Below are positions 47,959-57,374 of a DNA stretch of 64,000 nt, piece by piece. The notes beneath the pieces are model-generated. The model was given only the letters and a program-made list of their open reading frames with translations. It was not told the origin of the DNA and ran no database searches. Within the stretch, counting starts at the first letter, position 1; every line of letters starts with the position of its first letter. A program made the position numbers and the translations under genes. The stretch is from Nitrosomonas sp. (GTDB lineage Bacteria; Pseudomonadota; Gammaproteobacteria; Burkholderiales; Nitrosomonadaceae). The stretch lies in NCBI GenBank assembly GCA_020446045.1, contig JAGRFM010000004.1, forward strand, positions 17,330 to 81,329, read 5' to 3'.

Positions 47959-48549
47959 ATGATGAAAAAGCCAAAGTGGGGTGGACAGCGTGTTGGTGCA
48001 GGTCGAAAACGTGCCGCGGAGCCGACGGTTACTGTCCGTGTGCCTGTCAGCAGCAAGGAAACCGTTATGCAGTGGGTGCGGCAACTTAAGGTTGCATCGC
48101 CCATGCAACCTGTTCGTATTCCGGTATGGATGGAAGTTTCACAACTGGCGTTGCAGACTGCACCCCGATTATTTCCGTTGATGAGTCATTCCGTGCGCGC
48201 CGGTTTTCCTTCCCCGGCAGATGATTATGTGGAAAAGCGTATTGATCTGAATGAAGAGCTCATCCAGCATCGCGAGGCTACTTTTTTTCTGCGTGTCAGT
48301 GGACATTCGATGGTCAATGCCGGTATAGACGATGGTGATGAATTGATCGTTGACCGTGCGATTACTCCTGGGCATAACCGTATCGTCGTCGCTGCGGTCG
48401 ATGGCGAGTTGACCGTTAAACGCTTTTACCGGCGCAATGGCGTCGTCAAACTGATTGCAGAAAACCCGGATTATCCGGATATCGAATTCAAAAACGAACA
48501 GGAAATGATGATATGGGGTGTCGTCACCCGGGTGATTAAATCGGTATGA
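47959..48549 (+). CDS. umuD: UmuD-like self-cleaving polymerase V accessory protein with N-terminal extension
   Basis: The 196-residue protein has an S24 peptidase fold with cleavage site AG (81-82), catalytic Ser117 (SGHSM) and Lys154 (LTVKRF). UmuD of E. coli has 139 residues. The extra part here (about 1-57) includes GGQRVGAGRKRAAEPTVTVR, a basic motif seen in small DNA-binding or phage-type proteins. No CTGT-N8-ACAG LexA box is seen in the 109 bases upstream. It overlaps umuC by 4 bases. Confidence 0.88.
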   Translation: MMKKPKWGGQRVGAGRKRAAEPTVTVRVPVSSKETVMQWVRQLKVASPMQPVRIPVWMEVSQLALQTAPRLFPLMSHSVRAGFPSPADDYVEKRIDLNEELIQHREATFFLRVSGHSMVNAGIDDGDELIVDRAITPGHNRIVVAAVDGELTVKRFYRRNGVVKLIAENPDYPDIEFKNEQEMMIWGVVTRVIKSV

Positions 48550-49826
48550 ATATATTCGCGCTGGTTGACGGCAACAATTTTTACGTTTCCTGCGAACGGG
48601 TATTTAATCCCGCTTTGATCAATCGGCCCGTTGTCGTATTGTCCAATAATGACGGTTGTGCAGTCGCGCGTTCTGAAGAAGCCAAAGCATTAGGCATCAA
48701 AATGGGGGTGCCCTGGTTTCAGGTGAAATCGCTGGCAAAAAGGCATGATGTTATTGCGTTGTCGTCAAATTATGCGCTCTACGCCGATATGAGCAATCGC
48801 ATGATGACGTTGCTGGGGCAATTGGCGCCGCATCAGGAGATCTATTCGATTGATGAATGCTTTTTGGGGTTCGATGGTTTGAATACGGATTTAACCCGGC
48901 ACGGCCAGATTATCCGCCAGCGGATAAAGCACTGGCTTGGGTTGCCGGTATGTGTCGGCATTGGTCCGACAAAAACGCTGGCGAAACTCGCCAACCATAT
49001 CGCCAAAAAACAACCACATTGGAACGGTGTATGTGATCTGGGCGTTTTGTCCGGGCCGGTATTGGATCGGCTGTTGGCTGTTGTTGATGTGGGTGATGTC
49101 TGGGGGATCGGCCGCCGTACCCGGGAAAAATTGAGCCGGTTGAATATCAACACAGCTTTGGCGCTCAAGCAAGCGGATACCGATTTAATCGGCAGTCTGT
49201 TTCCAGTAACGATCAAACGTACCGTAATGGAATTACGCGGTGTTTCCGTATTGCGGCTCGATGAAGTCATTCCGCCTCGGCAGCAGATTCTATGCAGCCG
49301 TACTTTTGGTATGCCGGTTACTCAACACACCGAACTCCGGGAGGCGGTAACCAGTTATATTACCCGGGGGGCGGAAAAGCTGCGCGGGCAATCATCGCTG
49401 GCCCAGGCCGTTCATGTTTATATTCGAACCAATCCGCATCGCAAAAAAGATGCGCAGTATCATCAAGGCATTACCATTGCGTTGACAGAACCGACCAGCG
49501 ACACAATCAAACTGGTGCAAGCGGGTTTATGGGGGTTGCAGCGTATCTACCGTCCCGGCTATCGTTATAACAAAGCGGGTATTATGCTGATGAATCTGAT
49601 TCCCGTCAGTTTGCGGCAGGCAGCATTAGTGACGGATGACAAATCCGGAATGCACAAAACCGCGTTGCTCACGGAAACAATTGATGCCGTCAATCGGAGA
49701 ATGGGTAGAGATGCCTTGTTTCTGGCGGGAGCGGGAATAGCAAAATGCTGGCATATGAGGCGGCAGTATAAATCCCTTGGTTACACGACCGACTGGAAAG
49801 AACTGGCGGTTGCGTATTGTCATTGA
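48546..49826 (+). CDS. umuC: DNA polymerase V catalytic subunit UmuC
   Basis: The 426-residue Y-family polymerase has the start FALVDGNNFYVSCERVFNP, metal-binding YSIDECFL and a C-terminal clamp-binding region. It carries out error-prone lesion bypass with cleaved UmuD. All catalytic residues are visible. It is translated by ATGA coupling from umuD. Confidence 0.95.
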   Translation: MNIFALVDGNNFYVSCERVFNPALINRPVVVLSNNDGCAVARSEEAKALGIKMGVPWFQVKSLAKRHDVIALSSNYALYADMSNRMMTLLGQLAPHQEIYSIDECFLGFDGLNTDLTRHGQIIRQRIKHWLGLPVCVGIGPTKTLAKLANHIAKKQPHWNGVCDLGVLSGPVLDRLLAVVDVGDVWGIGRRTREKLSRLNINTALALKQADTDLIGSLFPVTIKRTVMELRGVSVLRLDEVIPPRQQILCSRTFGMPVTQHTELREAVTSYITRGAEKLRGQSSLAQAVHVYIRTNPHRKKDAQYHQGITIALTEPTSDTIKLVQAGLWGLQRIYRPGYRYNKAGIMLMNLIPVSLRQAALVTDDKSGMHKTALLTETIDAVNRRMGRDALFLAGAGIAKCWHMRRQYKSLGYTTDWKELAVAYCH

Positions 49827-49862
49827 TGCAGCAATCTCGGTTTCGACTAAAAGAAGAGGAAG

Positions 49863-51011
49863 TCAGGTTGGTTCGTCATCCTGGAAGCGCTGTTGAATCT
49901 CAAATACCTTTTCCGGGTATTTGAGTAACGCGTTCACACAATCACGATCCAGTTTCGTGTTGGATAACTGCTTTAACAAGGCAAATGCTTTCTCATTACT
50001 CCAGGGCACCTTGTATGCACGGCGCGAAGTCAATGCGTCGAACACATCGGCGACTGCACTGATGCGTGCTTCAATTGGGATTTCATCGCCTTTCAATCCT
50101 TTCGGGTAGCCGCTACCATCCACTGCCTCATGATGATACTCAGCAATATTACGCATGATATTGACATGGCCCAGCGCGTATAAACTGAAATCATCCAGAA
50201 TCGAATCAATAATTTCACGCCCTTTTTCCGGGTGTGTTTTCATTATATCGAATTCTTCGTCGTCCAGTTTTCCTGGTTTGCGCAAGATACTGTCTGGTAT
50301 GCCTATTTTGCCGACATCATGTAATGGGGAGAACAGGAAGATATGTTCGATTTGTTCGTCAGTGATGTTGTAGTCTTCTGCTAATTCTCGTGCGATCAGG
50401 CGTGCGTAGTGTGCAGTGCGGTCAATATGTTTGCCGGTTTCGATGTCGCGGTAATGAGTAATACTACGTGCGGCCTGCACTGCGGCAACAAGTGTGCGAA
50501 TGGCTGTCAGTTCATTGATAACCATGAGTGCAATCAAGTGGCCATAGATATCAATTTGTCGCAAAACAGCAGGTGTGAAAGGATGTTCCTGTAGAGAATT
50601 GAAAAACAAAAAACCGACAAAGGCGCCACTCTGATAGAGTGGCATGGTGTAGCTGGATTTATAACCTTTGGAAGCAATGCGTTTGGTATGTTCGTGTGTG
50701 CCTTTGGCAAAGATATTTAAATCCTGTACCAAACGCGGACGACGGTGCTCGATAATTTCGCGCAGTGAAGGCGCTGCGCTCAATGGTGCTTCATAAGTGG
50801 AAATAGGACTATCGCTATCATCAGTGCTATGCGTATAGGTTTTGAGCATGTCTGTTTTTTCATCAAACAGCGCAATAGCCAGGCGATTAATAAATGGGAA
50901 ATCCTGCAGGATAATCTGGTGTATGAAACTCAGCTTATCGGACAAGGGAATATCATCATGTAGCTGCGCCAGTGTATCCTGATGCGCAAATAAATCAATT
51001 TTCTGTGACAA
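49863..51011 (-). CDS. GAF/HD-GYP cyclic di-GMP phosphodiesterase
   Basis: The 382-residue cytoplasmic protein has an N-terminal GAF domain (about 25-175) and an HD-GYP domain (about 185-375). The metal-binding HD is in PLHDVGKIGIPD and the GYP in DGSGYPKGLKG. It hydrolyses cyclic di-GMP, presumably under control of a small ligand at the GAF domain. It lies next to the flagellar cluster, a common place for motility-linked turnover enzymes. Confidence 0.9.
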   Translation of the reverse strand: MSQKIDLFAHQDTLAQLHDDIPLSDKLSFIHQIILQDFPFINRLAIALFDEKTDMLKTYTHSTDDSDSPISTYEAPLSAAPSLREIIEHRRPRLVQDLNIFAKGTHEHTKRIASKGYKSSYTMPLYQSGAFVGFLFFNSLQEHPFTPAVLRQIDIYGHLIALMVINELTAIRTLVAAVQAARSITHYRDIETGKHIDRTAHYARLIARELAEDYNITDEQIEHIFLFSPLHDVGKIGIPDSILRKPGKLDDEEFDIMKTHPEKGREIIDSILDDFSLYALGHVNIMRNIAEYHHEAVDGSGYPKGLKGDEIPIEARISAVADVFDALTSRRAYKVPWSNEKAFALLKQLSNTKLDRDCVNALLKYPEKVFEIQQRFQDDEPT

Positions 51012-51106
51012 ATGAAATGACTCTTTTTAATTTATCAGGCCATTGACATGACCAATAATACAAAAAAGAATAAAACAGAAAAACTTGATAGGGTACTAGT
51101 GCTTTG

Positions 51107-51430
51107 TCAAACCTGCATATTCATGATTTCTTGATAGGCAGTCACCAGTTTATTACGGACCTGAACCGTAGTCTGAAAAGTGATATTTGCCTTTTGTAAG
51201 GAGATCATGACTTCATGCAAGTCCGTATCATTTTCACCACTGACAAAATCCTGGGTCATTTGTTGGGCAGTCAGTTGTAAGTTATTCGTTTTATCCACTG
51301 CAGCTTTCAAAGTTTCACCAAAATCAACCTTGATTGCTTCATTCTCTGGTTCCTGTTTCTTGATACCGGATGCAAGCGTTGAAGTTGCCCGCAATTGATC
51401 AAGGATAGCATTCATTCCGGAATTTTCCAT
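51107..51430 (-). CDS. fliE: Flagellar hook-basal body protein FliE
   Basis: The 107-residue protein has the FliE C-terminal pattern (DLHEVMISLQKANITFQT, then VRNKLVTAYQEIMNM). FliE joins the MS ring to the proximal rod. It is divergent from the fliF-fliG gene with a small hypothetical gene between. An ATG 5 codons downstream (MNAILDQL) is a possible alternative start. Confidence 0.92.
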   Translation of the reverse strand: MENSGMNAILDQLRATSTLASGIKKQEPENEAIKVDFGETLKAAVDKTNNLQLTAQQMTQDFVSGENDTDLHEVMISLQKANITFQTTVQVRNKLVTAYQEIMNMQV

Positions 51431-51518
51431 GATACAGCCTTATTTGCAAAATTTGTAGATATAGATGTAAAACAAAACTCATGCATGGCTGATCTTACTT
51501 TACTTATGGAGAAGAATT

Positions 51519-51782
51519 ATGAGCGAAAAACGGCCTAAATTACAGCTTATTCAAAAGTGGCTTCTCGTTTTAATGCAGTTTTATTTGATTAACACTATGA
51601 GCAGGGGATTACAGGAGAATAAAGACGGCGGGGATTGTTATCGTCAGAATAGAGCGGTCAAATTCGCTTTATTTAAACATTCACAGTATATGAAAATTAT
51701 TAATAATGCATGTGTCGATACGCCATTTACATTTTGTACGGAGATGCCTCATCGTTCCGAAGTTGTTTACGGCCAATCATAG
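51519..51782 (+). CDS. Small hypothetical protein between fliE and fliF-fliG
   Basis: This 87-residue frame has a good ribosome binding site (ggag, 8 bases before ATG). The protein is basic, with one amphipathic N-terminal helix and no recognised domain. It lies in the direction of the flagellar operon. It may be a real small gene or a leader frame. Confidence 0.4.
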   Translation: MSEKRPKLQLIQKWLLVLMQFYLINTMSRGLQENKDGGDCYRQNRAVKFALFKHSQYMKIINNACVDTPFTFCTEMPHRSEVVYGQS

Positions 51783-51877
51783 AATAACTTAAGAAATAAA
51801 AATTAACTGAAAGGAAGAATACTGAAGTTCATTTTATAAATGGCATGTAGTAAAAGATTTCAGGCAGGAGAATATTT

Positions 51878-54592
51878 GTGGCCAGCGTACCAAACGAAAT
51901 TAATACAGAAAATACCGCAACAGTGCAAGCTGATACGCCATCAACCCGGGTGCTCGGGTTAGATAAATTCAATCAATTACCCCAGGAAAAGAAAATAGGC
52001 ATTATGGTTGTTGCTGCGGCAACCATTGCGATGTTGGCCGGCGCTTGGATGTGGAGTCAGTCACCTGATTATCGGGTTTTGTTTGCTAATATCTCAGACC
52101 ATGACGGCGCATCGATCATGAATGCACTGGAACAATCCAATGTGCCGTATAAATTGTCAGGCGGTGGTAGTGCTATTCTGGTGCCGGGCGACCAGGTGCA
52201 TGAAATTAGGCTGCGGCTTGCAGGACAGGGATTGCCACGTAGTGGTTTGGCCGGGTTTGAGTTAATGGAAAACCAAAAATTCGGCACCAGCCAATTTCTG
52301 GAGCAGATCAATTATCAGCGTGCGCTGGAAGGTGAGTTGTCACGTTCGGTTCAGTCATTGGCGGCAGTTCAAAGTGCACGCGTTCATTTAGCCATTTCAA
52401 AACCATCGGTTTTTGCCAGAGAACGACAACAACCTACCGTTTCTGTATTGCTCAATCTATATCCAGGACGTGTGCTTAACGATGAACAAGTGAGTGCCAT
52501 TGTGCATCTTGTTTCGAGCAGTATTCCCAATTTGCCGACCAAAAATGTCACGGTTGTTGATCAAAATGGCAATTTACTTAGTGAACAGGCAAGCAAAAAA
52601 GAATCAAAGTTCAACGCTCAACAGCTGGAATATGTACATGACATTGAAAGAAACTACGCGAAGCGTATAGAAACGATATTATCGCCCATTACCGGAAGCG
52701 CCAACGTGCGCGCGCAGGTAACGGCTGATTTGGATTTTTCCCGTATTGAACGAGCTGAAGAAATTTACCGGCCAAACAATACTCCGGATGATCCGGCTTC
52801 AATTCGCAGCCAGCAAACAATGGAATCGTTATCCACCGGCAATAAGTTGGACGGCGGCATCCCAGGTGCGTTGACCAATCGTCCACCGGAACCAGCTATT
52901 GCGCCCATTGAACTTGGCGAAGAAGATGGTGAAAAAGAACCTGATCCGTTACCAACCGATAAACGTAAAGAAGCGACGATAAATTATGAAGTTGATAAAA
53001 CGGTTCAGCATACACAATTGCCGACAGGTAATATTAAACGGTTGTCAGCGGCAGTTGTCGTCAACTATCGCAGAACTGTCGATGAGGAAGGTAATGCCAT
53101 CCATATACCGCTTTCCGAAGAGGAAATCCAGGAAATCAATCAACTCGTCAGAGATGCCATGGGTTATAACGAGGAACGGGGTGATACGTTAACGGTGACT
53201 AACAGTTTGTTCAGTGATGTTGATGACGGTTTGATTGTTCCACTATGGAAAGATCCTGACGTCATTACGATAGGAATGGAAATCGGAAAGCAATTAATCA
53301 TTGCAATTATAGTGCTGTTTTTCCTGCTGAAAGTGTTGAAGCCATTCCTGAAATCGCTGACACAGGATCCGGAACAGGAAAGAAAAGAAGCGGCGCAATT
53401 AACGGATAAAACGGGAGCAGGGGAAGGCGGTGGGCAGAATGTACAGTTTGCACCGGACGGTACGCCTTTGTTGAATCAGGAATCTGCAGAAGAAGCCATG
53501 AAAAAAGAGCAGCTTGAGAAGGAATTGCAAAAAATCAGGCAAATGGCTGTTGATGAGCCGGCTATTGTGGCCAGTGTCGTAAAAGAATGGGTGAATATGG
53601 ATAATGACGGTGTAAAAAAGAGTGCCATTTTGCTCATGTCACTTGGTGAGCAGGAAGCTTCATCGGTATTCAAGTTTCTGTCGCCAAAAGAGGTTCAGAA
53701 ATTGGGAACGGCCATGTCAACGCTGAATAATATTAATCAGAACGAGATTGTGGACGTCGTTAATGAGTTCAACGAGCAGGCAGCTGGGAAAACAGCATTA
53801 GGACATGATGCTAGCGAATATATCCGCAAAGTGTTGACTAATGCACTGGGGGATGAGAAAGCGGCGAACCTAATAGATCGTATCTTGCATGGAGGCGATA
53901 CCAGTGGTATCGAAGGGCTCAAGTGGATGGATGCGCCATCTATTGTTGAATTAATCAAAAATGAACATCCTCAGATTATTGCCACCATCCTGGTACACCT
54001 TGAGCGTGATCATGCCAGTGAAATACTCAGTCTATTTACGGAACGGTTACGTAACGACACGTTATTACGTATTGCCACTTTGGATAGCATCCAGCCGGAT
54101 GCGTTAAGAGAATTGAACGACGTGCTTACAAAATTATTATCCGGTAGTACTAATATTCGTAAAGCGCCAATGGGTGGTGTACGAACGGCGGCTGAAATTC
54201 TTAATTTTGTACCTACGGCACAAGAAACCAGTGTTATCGATAATATAAAGAAATATGACGAGGATCTGGCACAACAAATCATGGATGAAATGTTTGTGTT
54301 CGATAATCTGGCTGATGTTGACGATCAGGGTATTCAATTGTTGCTGAGAGAAGTTCAATCCGAATCACTGGTAATTGCATTGAAAGGTGCGCAGGAAGAG
54401 GTTCGAGAGAAAATCTTCAGAAATATGTCCAAGCGAGCTGTTGAAGCACTTAAAGAAGATCTCGAAGGACGGGGGCCAGTACGTATATCCGAAGTTGAAG
54501 CAGAGCAGAAAGAAATTCTTAAAGTACTGCGCCAATTGGCTGAAAGTGGGCAGATTGTTTTGGGTGGAAAGGGTGAGGACAGCTATGTTTAA
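51878..54592 (+). CDS. fliF-fliG: Natural FliF-FliG fusion (MS ring and rotor switch protein)
   Basis: One frame of 904 codons covers both proteins without a stop. Residues 1-573 are FliF: first membrane helix about 39-59, ring-building motifs with GLPRSGLAGFE and SLAAVQSARVHLA, second helix about 465-485, and a cytoplasmic tail ending VVKEWVN. Residues 574-904 are a full-length FliG starting MDNDGVKKSAILLMSLGEQEA, with the EHPQ motif (NEHPQIIATIL) and the C-terminal torque domain. The joint is exactly where the fliF stop and fliG start normally lie. The ATG at 53597 could still allow internal initiation, but no clear ribosome binding site precedes it. The start is GTG with aggag 7 bases upstream. 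Confidence 0.93.
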   Translation: MASVPNEINTENTATVQADTPSTRVLGLDKFNQLPQEKKIGIMVVAAATIAMLAGAWMWSQSPDYRVLFANISDHDGASIMNALEQSNVPYKLSGGGSAILVPGDQVHEIRLRLAGQGLPRSGLAGFELMENQKFGTSQFLEQINYQRALEGELSRSVQSLAAVQSARVHLAISKPSVFARERQQPTVSVLLNLYPGRVLNDEQVSAIVHLVSSSIPNLPTKNVTVVDQNGNLLSEQASKKESKFNAQQLEYVHDIERNYAKRIETILSPITGSANVRAQVTADLDFSRIERAEEIYRPNNTPDDPASIRSQQTMESLSTGNKLDGGIPGALTNRPPEPAIAPIELGEEDGEKEPDPLPTDKRKEATINYEVDKTVQHTQLPTGNIKRLSAAVVVNYRRTVDEEGNAIHIPLSEEEIQEINQLVRDAMGYNEERGDTLTVTNSLFSDVDDGLIVPLWKDPDVITIGMEIGKQLIIAIIVLFFLLKVLKPFLKSLTQDPEQERKEAAQLTDKTGAGEGGGQNVQFAPDGTPLLNQESAEEAMKKEQLEKELQKIRQMAVDEPAIVASVVKEWVNMDNDGVKKSAILLMSLGEQEASSVFKFLSPKEVQKLGTAMSTLNNINQNEIVDVVNEFNEQAAGKTALGHDASEYIRKVLTNALGDEKAANLIDRILHGGDTSGIEGLKWMDAPSIVELIKNEHPQIIATILVHLERDHASEILSLFTERLRNDTLLRIATLDSIQPDALRELNDVLTKLLSGSTNIRKAPMGGVRTAAEILNFVPTAQETSVIDNIKKYDEDLAQQIMDEMFVFDNLADVDDQGIQLLLREVQSESLVIALKGAQEEVREKIFRNMSKRAVEALKEDLEGRGPVRISEVEAEQKEILKVLRQLAESGQIVLGGKGEDSYV

Positions 54593-54643
54593 ACAGTTCT
54601 ATTCATGCAATCGGACGTAATCTGAATAACCGGATTAATACTC

Positions 54644-55426
54644 ATGGAAACGACCACAGTCATACCAAAAGACAAATTGAAGTCATGCCAGCTGTGGCAG
54701 TGGGATACTTTGGAATCATCGGAATCTAATGCTGTTTCGAAGCGTCATGAAAAAGAGGGGTCGGTAGAGAAGTATCCCATGGATCATATAAATGAGAATG
54801 ACCATGCAGATAAAGAAAAATCAACCGAACCTTCAGAAGCAGAAGTTACTGCCATTGTTCAGCAAGCCAGGGAGAGTGGTCATAAACAAGGGCATGATGA
54901 AGGATTAAATAAAGGATATCAGGAAGGCTATGGTAATGGGTATCAGGAAGGGCACAACAAGGGGTTTCAGGAAGGCCGGCAGCAAGGTGAAATCGAGATA
55001 AATAATGTGATCACGCAGGTAAGGGGAGCATTTGAAAATCTGGATGAACAACTGCAAACATTAGATCAGCAAGTTGCACAAAACCTTTTAGCACTGGCAA
55101 TTGACTTGACCAAGAAAATGACGACACAAGCACTTGTGATACAACCCGAATTGATTTTGTCCATTGTGCAGGATGCCATTTGCCAGCTTCCAAATACTAT
55201 GCAGCACTTACGCCTATTTTTAAATCCCGGAGACGCCAGGATTGTGCGTCAGTATCTGAATGATCAACTTACACAGGAAAACTGGGAGATCTGTGAAGAT
55301 GACCAGATGATTCAGGGGGGGTGTCGAGTAGAAGCGGGTGGTAGTGAAGTCGATGCGAGTATTGAAACGCGTTGGCGCCGGATTTTAGCAACTATAGGTC
55401 AGAAAAATGACTGGATTGAGAAATAA
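54644..55426 (+). CDS. fliH: Flagellar assembly protein FliH
   Basis: The 260-residue protein has an acidic N-terminal part and a glycine-repeat helix (about 84-118, GxxxG units such as [19 protein letters not shown]). A C-terminal V-ATPase-E-like domain follows. FliH dimers bind FliI and tether it to the export gate and C-ring. It overlaps fliI by 20 bases. Confidence 0.9.
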   Translation: METTTVIPKDKLKSCQLWQWDTLESSESNAVSKRHEKEGSVEKYPMDHINENDHADKEKSTEPSEAEVTAIVQQARESGHKQGHDEGLNKGYQEGYGNGYQEGHNKGFQEGRQQGEIEINNVITQVRGAFENLDEQLQTLDQQVAQNLLALAIDLTKKMTTQALVIQPELILSIVQDAICQLPNTMQHLRLFLNPGDARIVRQYLNDQLTQENWEICEDDQMIQGGCRVEAGGSEVDASIETRWRRILATIGQKNDWIEK

Positions 55427-56840
55427 CGCCGATCAGCGTAACCACAGTGAGAATTGGTGCAATTATTTAAAAAATTGCAATCAGCTCATTGCTTCATCTG
55501 CACCTATCCTGTCAAGTGGTACAGTTACAAAAATCACCGGATTGGTCATGGAGGCGGTTGGACTTAAACTTGCGGTTGGCAGTAGTTGTACTATCTTTTT
55601 GTTGAACGGCAACAGTATATCGGCTGAAGTGGTCGGTTTCTCGGAAGAAAGACTGTTTTTGATGCCGACGGGTGAAATCTATGGTTTGACGCCGGGTGCC
55701 AAAGTAATTCCTACAGAGGTGGTTGCACAAGCACCTAAAATTGGAACCATGCAATATCCAAGGAGACGCGCATCAGATCAGGCTAAACATGTTAACGTCG
55801 GGCATGGTTTGCTAGGCAGGGTGCTCAATGGTATTGGTGAGCCACTCGATAACCTGGGACCGGTTAAGGCGGAAAAAAATGTACCGCTTTACAGCAGGCC
55901 ATACAATCCGCTCGAACGGATTCCGGTGTCCGAACCTCTGGATGTTGGCGTTCGTGCAATCAATACACTGTTAACTGTCGGTCGTGGTCAGCGTATGGGT
56001 TTGTTCGCGGGCAGTGGTGTGGGTAAGAGTGTATTACTTGGCATGATGGCGCGTTATACCAGTGCCGATGTTATCGTTGTCGGTTTGATCGGTGAGCGCG
56101 GGCGCGAAGTTAAAGAATTTATAGAAAATATACTAGGACAGGAAGGACTTGCACGATCCGTCATTGTGGCGGCGCCAGCTGATACTTCACCATTGTTGCG
56201 ACTGCAGGGGGCTGCCTACGCAACGGCGATCGCAGAATATTTTCGCGACGAAGGAAAACATGTGTTGCTGATTATGGATTCGCTCACGCGATATGCCATG
56301 GCACAACGGGAGATCGCATTGGCTATCGGTGAACCCCCGGCAACAAAAGGTTATCCGCCATCGGTTTTTGCCAAATTACCCCAGTTGGTTGAGCGCGCGG
56401 GTAATGGTAGCAATGACAGTGGTTCTATAACGGCTTTTTATACGGTACTGACTGAAGGTGACGATAACAATGACCCGATAGCTGACAATGCTCGCGCGAT
56501 ACTGGACGGGCATATTGTTCTATCACGCCGGTTGGCGGAGTCCGGGCATTACCCTGCTATTGATATTGAAGCATCAATCAGTCGTGTTATGTCGAGCGTC
56601 GTATCACCTGAACAAATTGAAGCGGCCAGGCAATTCAAAAGTACTTTTTCACGTTATCAACGCAGTTATGATTTGATCAGTGTAGGCGCTTATATGCCAG
56701 GATCGGATCCGGTGCTGGATCAGGCGATACAGCTATATCCCAAACTCGAGAGTTTCCTGCAACAAGGCATGACGCAGCAGGAAAACTATACGGATAGCAT
56801 TCAAAAAATGATGGCTTTGTTTGATACAGACAACGCGTAA
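55407..56840 (+). CDS. fliI: Flagellum-specific ATP synthase FliI
   Basis: The 477-residue type III export ATPase has Walker [16 protein letters not shown], Walker [18 protein letters not shown] and the DELSEED-like C-terminal helix region. It unfolds export substrates at the flagellar base with FliH and FliJ. The start inside fliH gives the usual length. Confidence 0.95.
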   Translation: MTGLRNNADQRNHSENWCNYLKNCNQLIASSAPILSSGTVTKITGLVMEAVGLKLAVGSSCTIFLLNGNSISAEVVGFSEERLFLMPTGEIYGLTPGAKVIPTEVVAQAPKIGTMQYPRRRASDQAKHVNVGHGLLGRVLNGIGEPLDNLGPVKAEKNVPLYSRPYNPLERIPVSEPLDVGVRAINTLLTVGRGQRMGLFAGSGVGKSVLLGMMARYTSADVIVVGLIGERGREVKEFIENILGQEGLARSVIVAAPADTSPLLRLQGAAYATAIAEYFRDEGKHVLLIMDSLTRYAMAQREIALAIGEPPATKGYPPSVFAKLPQLVERAGNGSNDSGSITAFYTVLTEGDDNNDPIADNARAILDGHIVLSRRLAESGHYPAIDIEASISRVMSSVVSPEQIEAARQFKSTFSRYQRSYDLISVGAYMPGSDPVLDQAIQLYPKLESFLQQGMTQQENYTDSIQKMMALFDTDNA

Positions 56841-56860
56841 TAGCTTAAACAGATTTTAAA

Positions 56861-57316
56861 ATGGCAAATACTGAATCATTACAAAAATTATTGGAACTTG
56901 CTCAGAAGCAAAGTGATGAATCCGCTAAGAAATTGGGAAAATTAAGTTTGCAATATCAGGAAGCGGAGAAAAAACTCAAGTTACTCGTGGACTATCGTGA
57001 AACGTATCAAAAACAATTGCAGGACGCTTCGCAAAATGGAATTAATCATGTTGAATGGCATAATTTTGTTAGTTTCATTAACAAACTGGATACTGCCATA
57101 GCTGAGCAAAAACTTGCACTTCAATATGCAGAACATAATCGTAAGACAGGCAATGAAGATTATCAGTCTTGCCAGCGTAAATTAAATACATACGACACGA
57201 TATCGCAGCGTTATCGCAGAATAAAGGTACTGGATCAAAAAAGGCGTGAACAAAAAGAAATGGATGAATTTGCATCTAATCAGTTTACCAGGAAGACCCC
57301 GGGCATAATGAAATAA
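56861..57316 (+). CDS. fliJ: Flagellar export chaperone FliJ
   Basis: The 151-residue protein is nearly all coiled coil and rich in Gln, Lys and Glu, as is normal for FliJ (about 147 residues in E. coli). It fits the central shaft of the FliI hexamer. It follows fliI by 20 bases. Confidence 0.85.
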   Translation: MANTESLQKLLELAQKQSDESAKKLGKLSLQYQEAEKKLKLLVDYRETYQKQLQDASQNGINHVEWHNFVSFINKLDTAIAEQKLALQYAEHNRKTGNEDYQSCQRKLNTYDTISQRYRRIKVLDQKRREQKEMDEFASNQFTRKTPGIMK

Positions 57317-57374
57317 AGTGGCGAAATTGTTCACTTGTTAGTATGAAATGATACTGTTTTTATAGGATACGACC

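Noticed and set aside
51431-51877. Sigma-54 or sigma-28 promoters for the flagellar genes
   Set aside because: No sequence with acceptable match to TGGCAC-N5-TTGC or the sigma-28 consensus was found.
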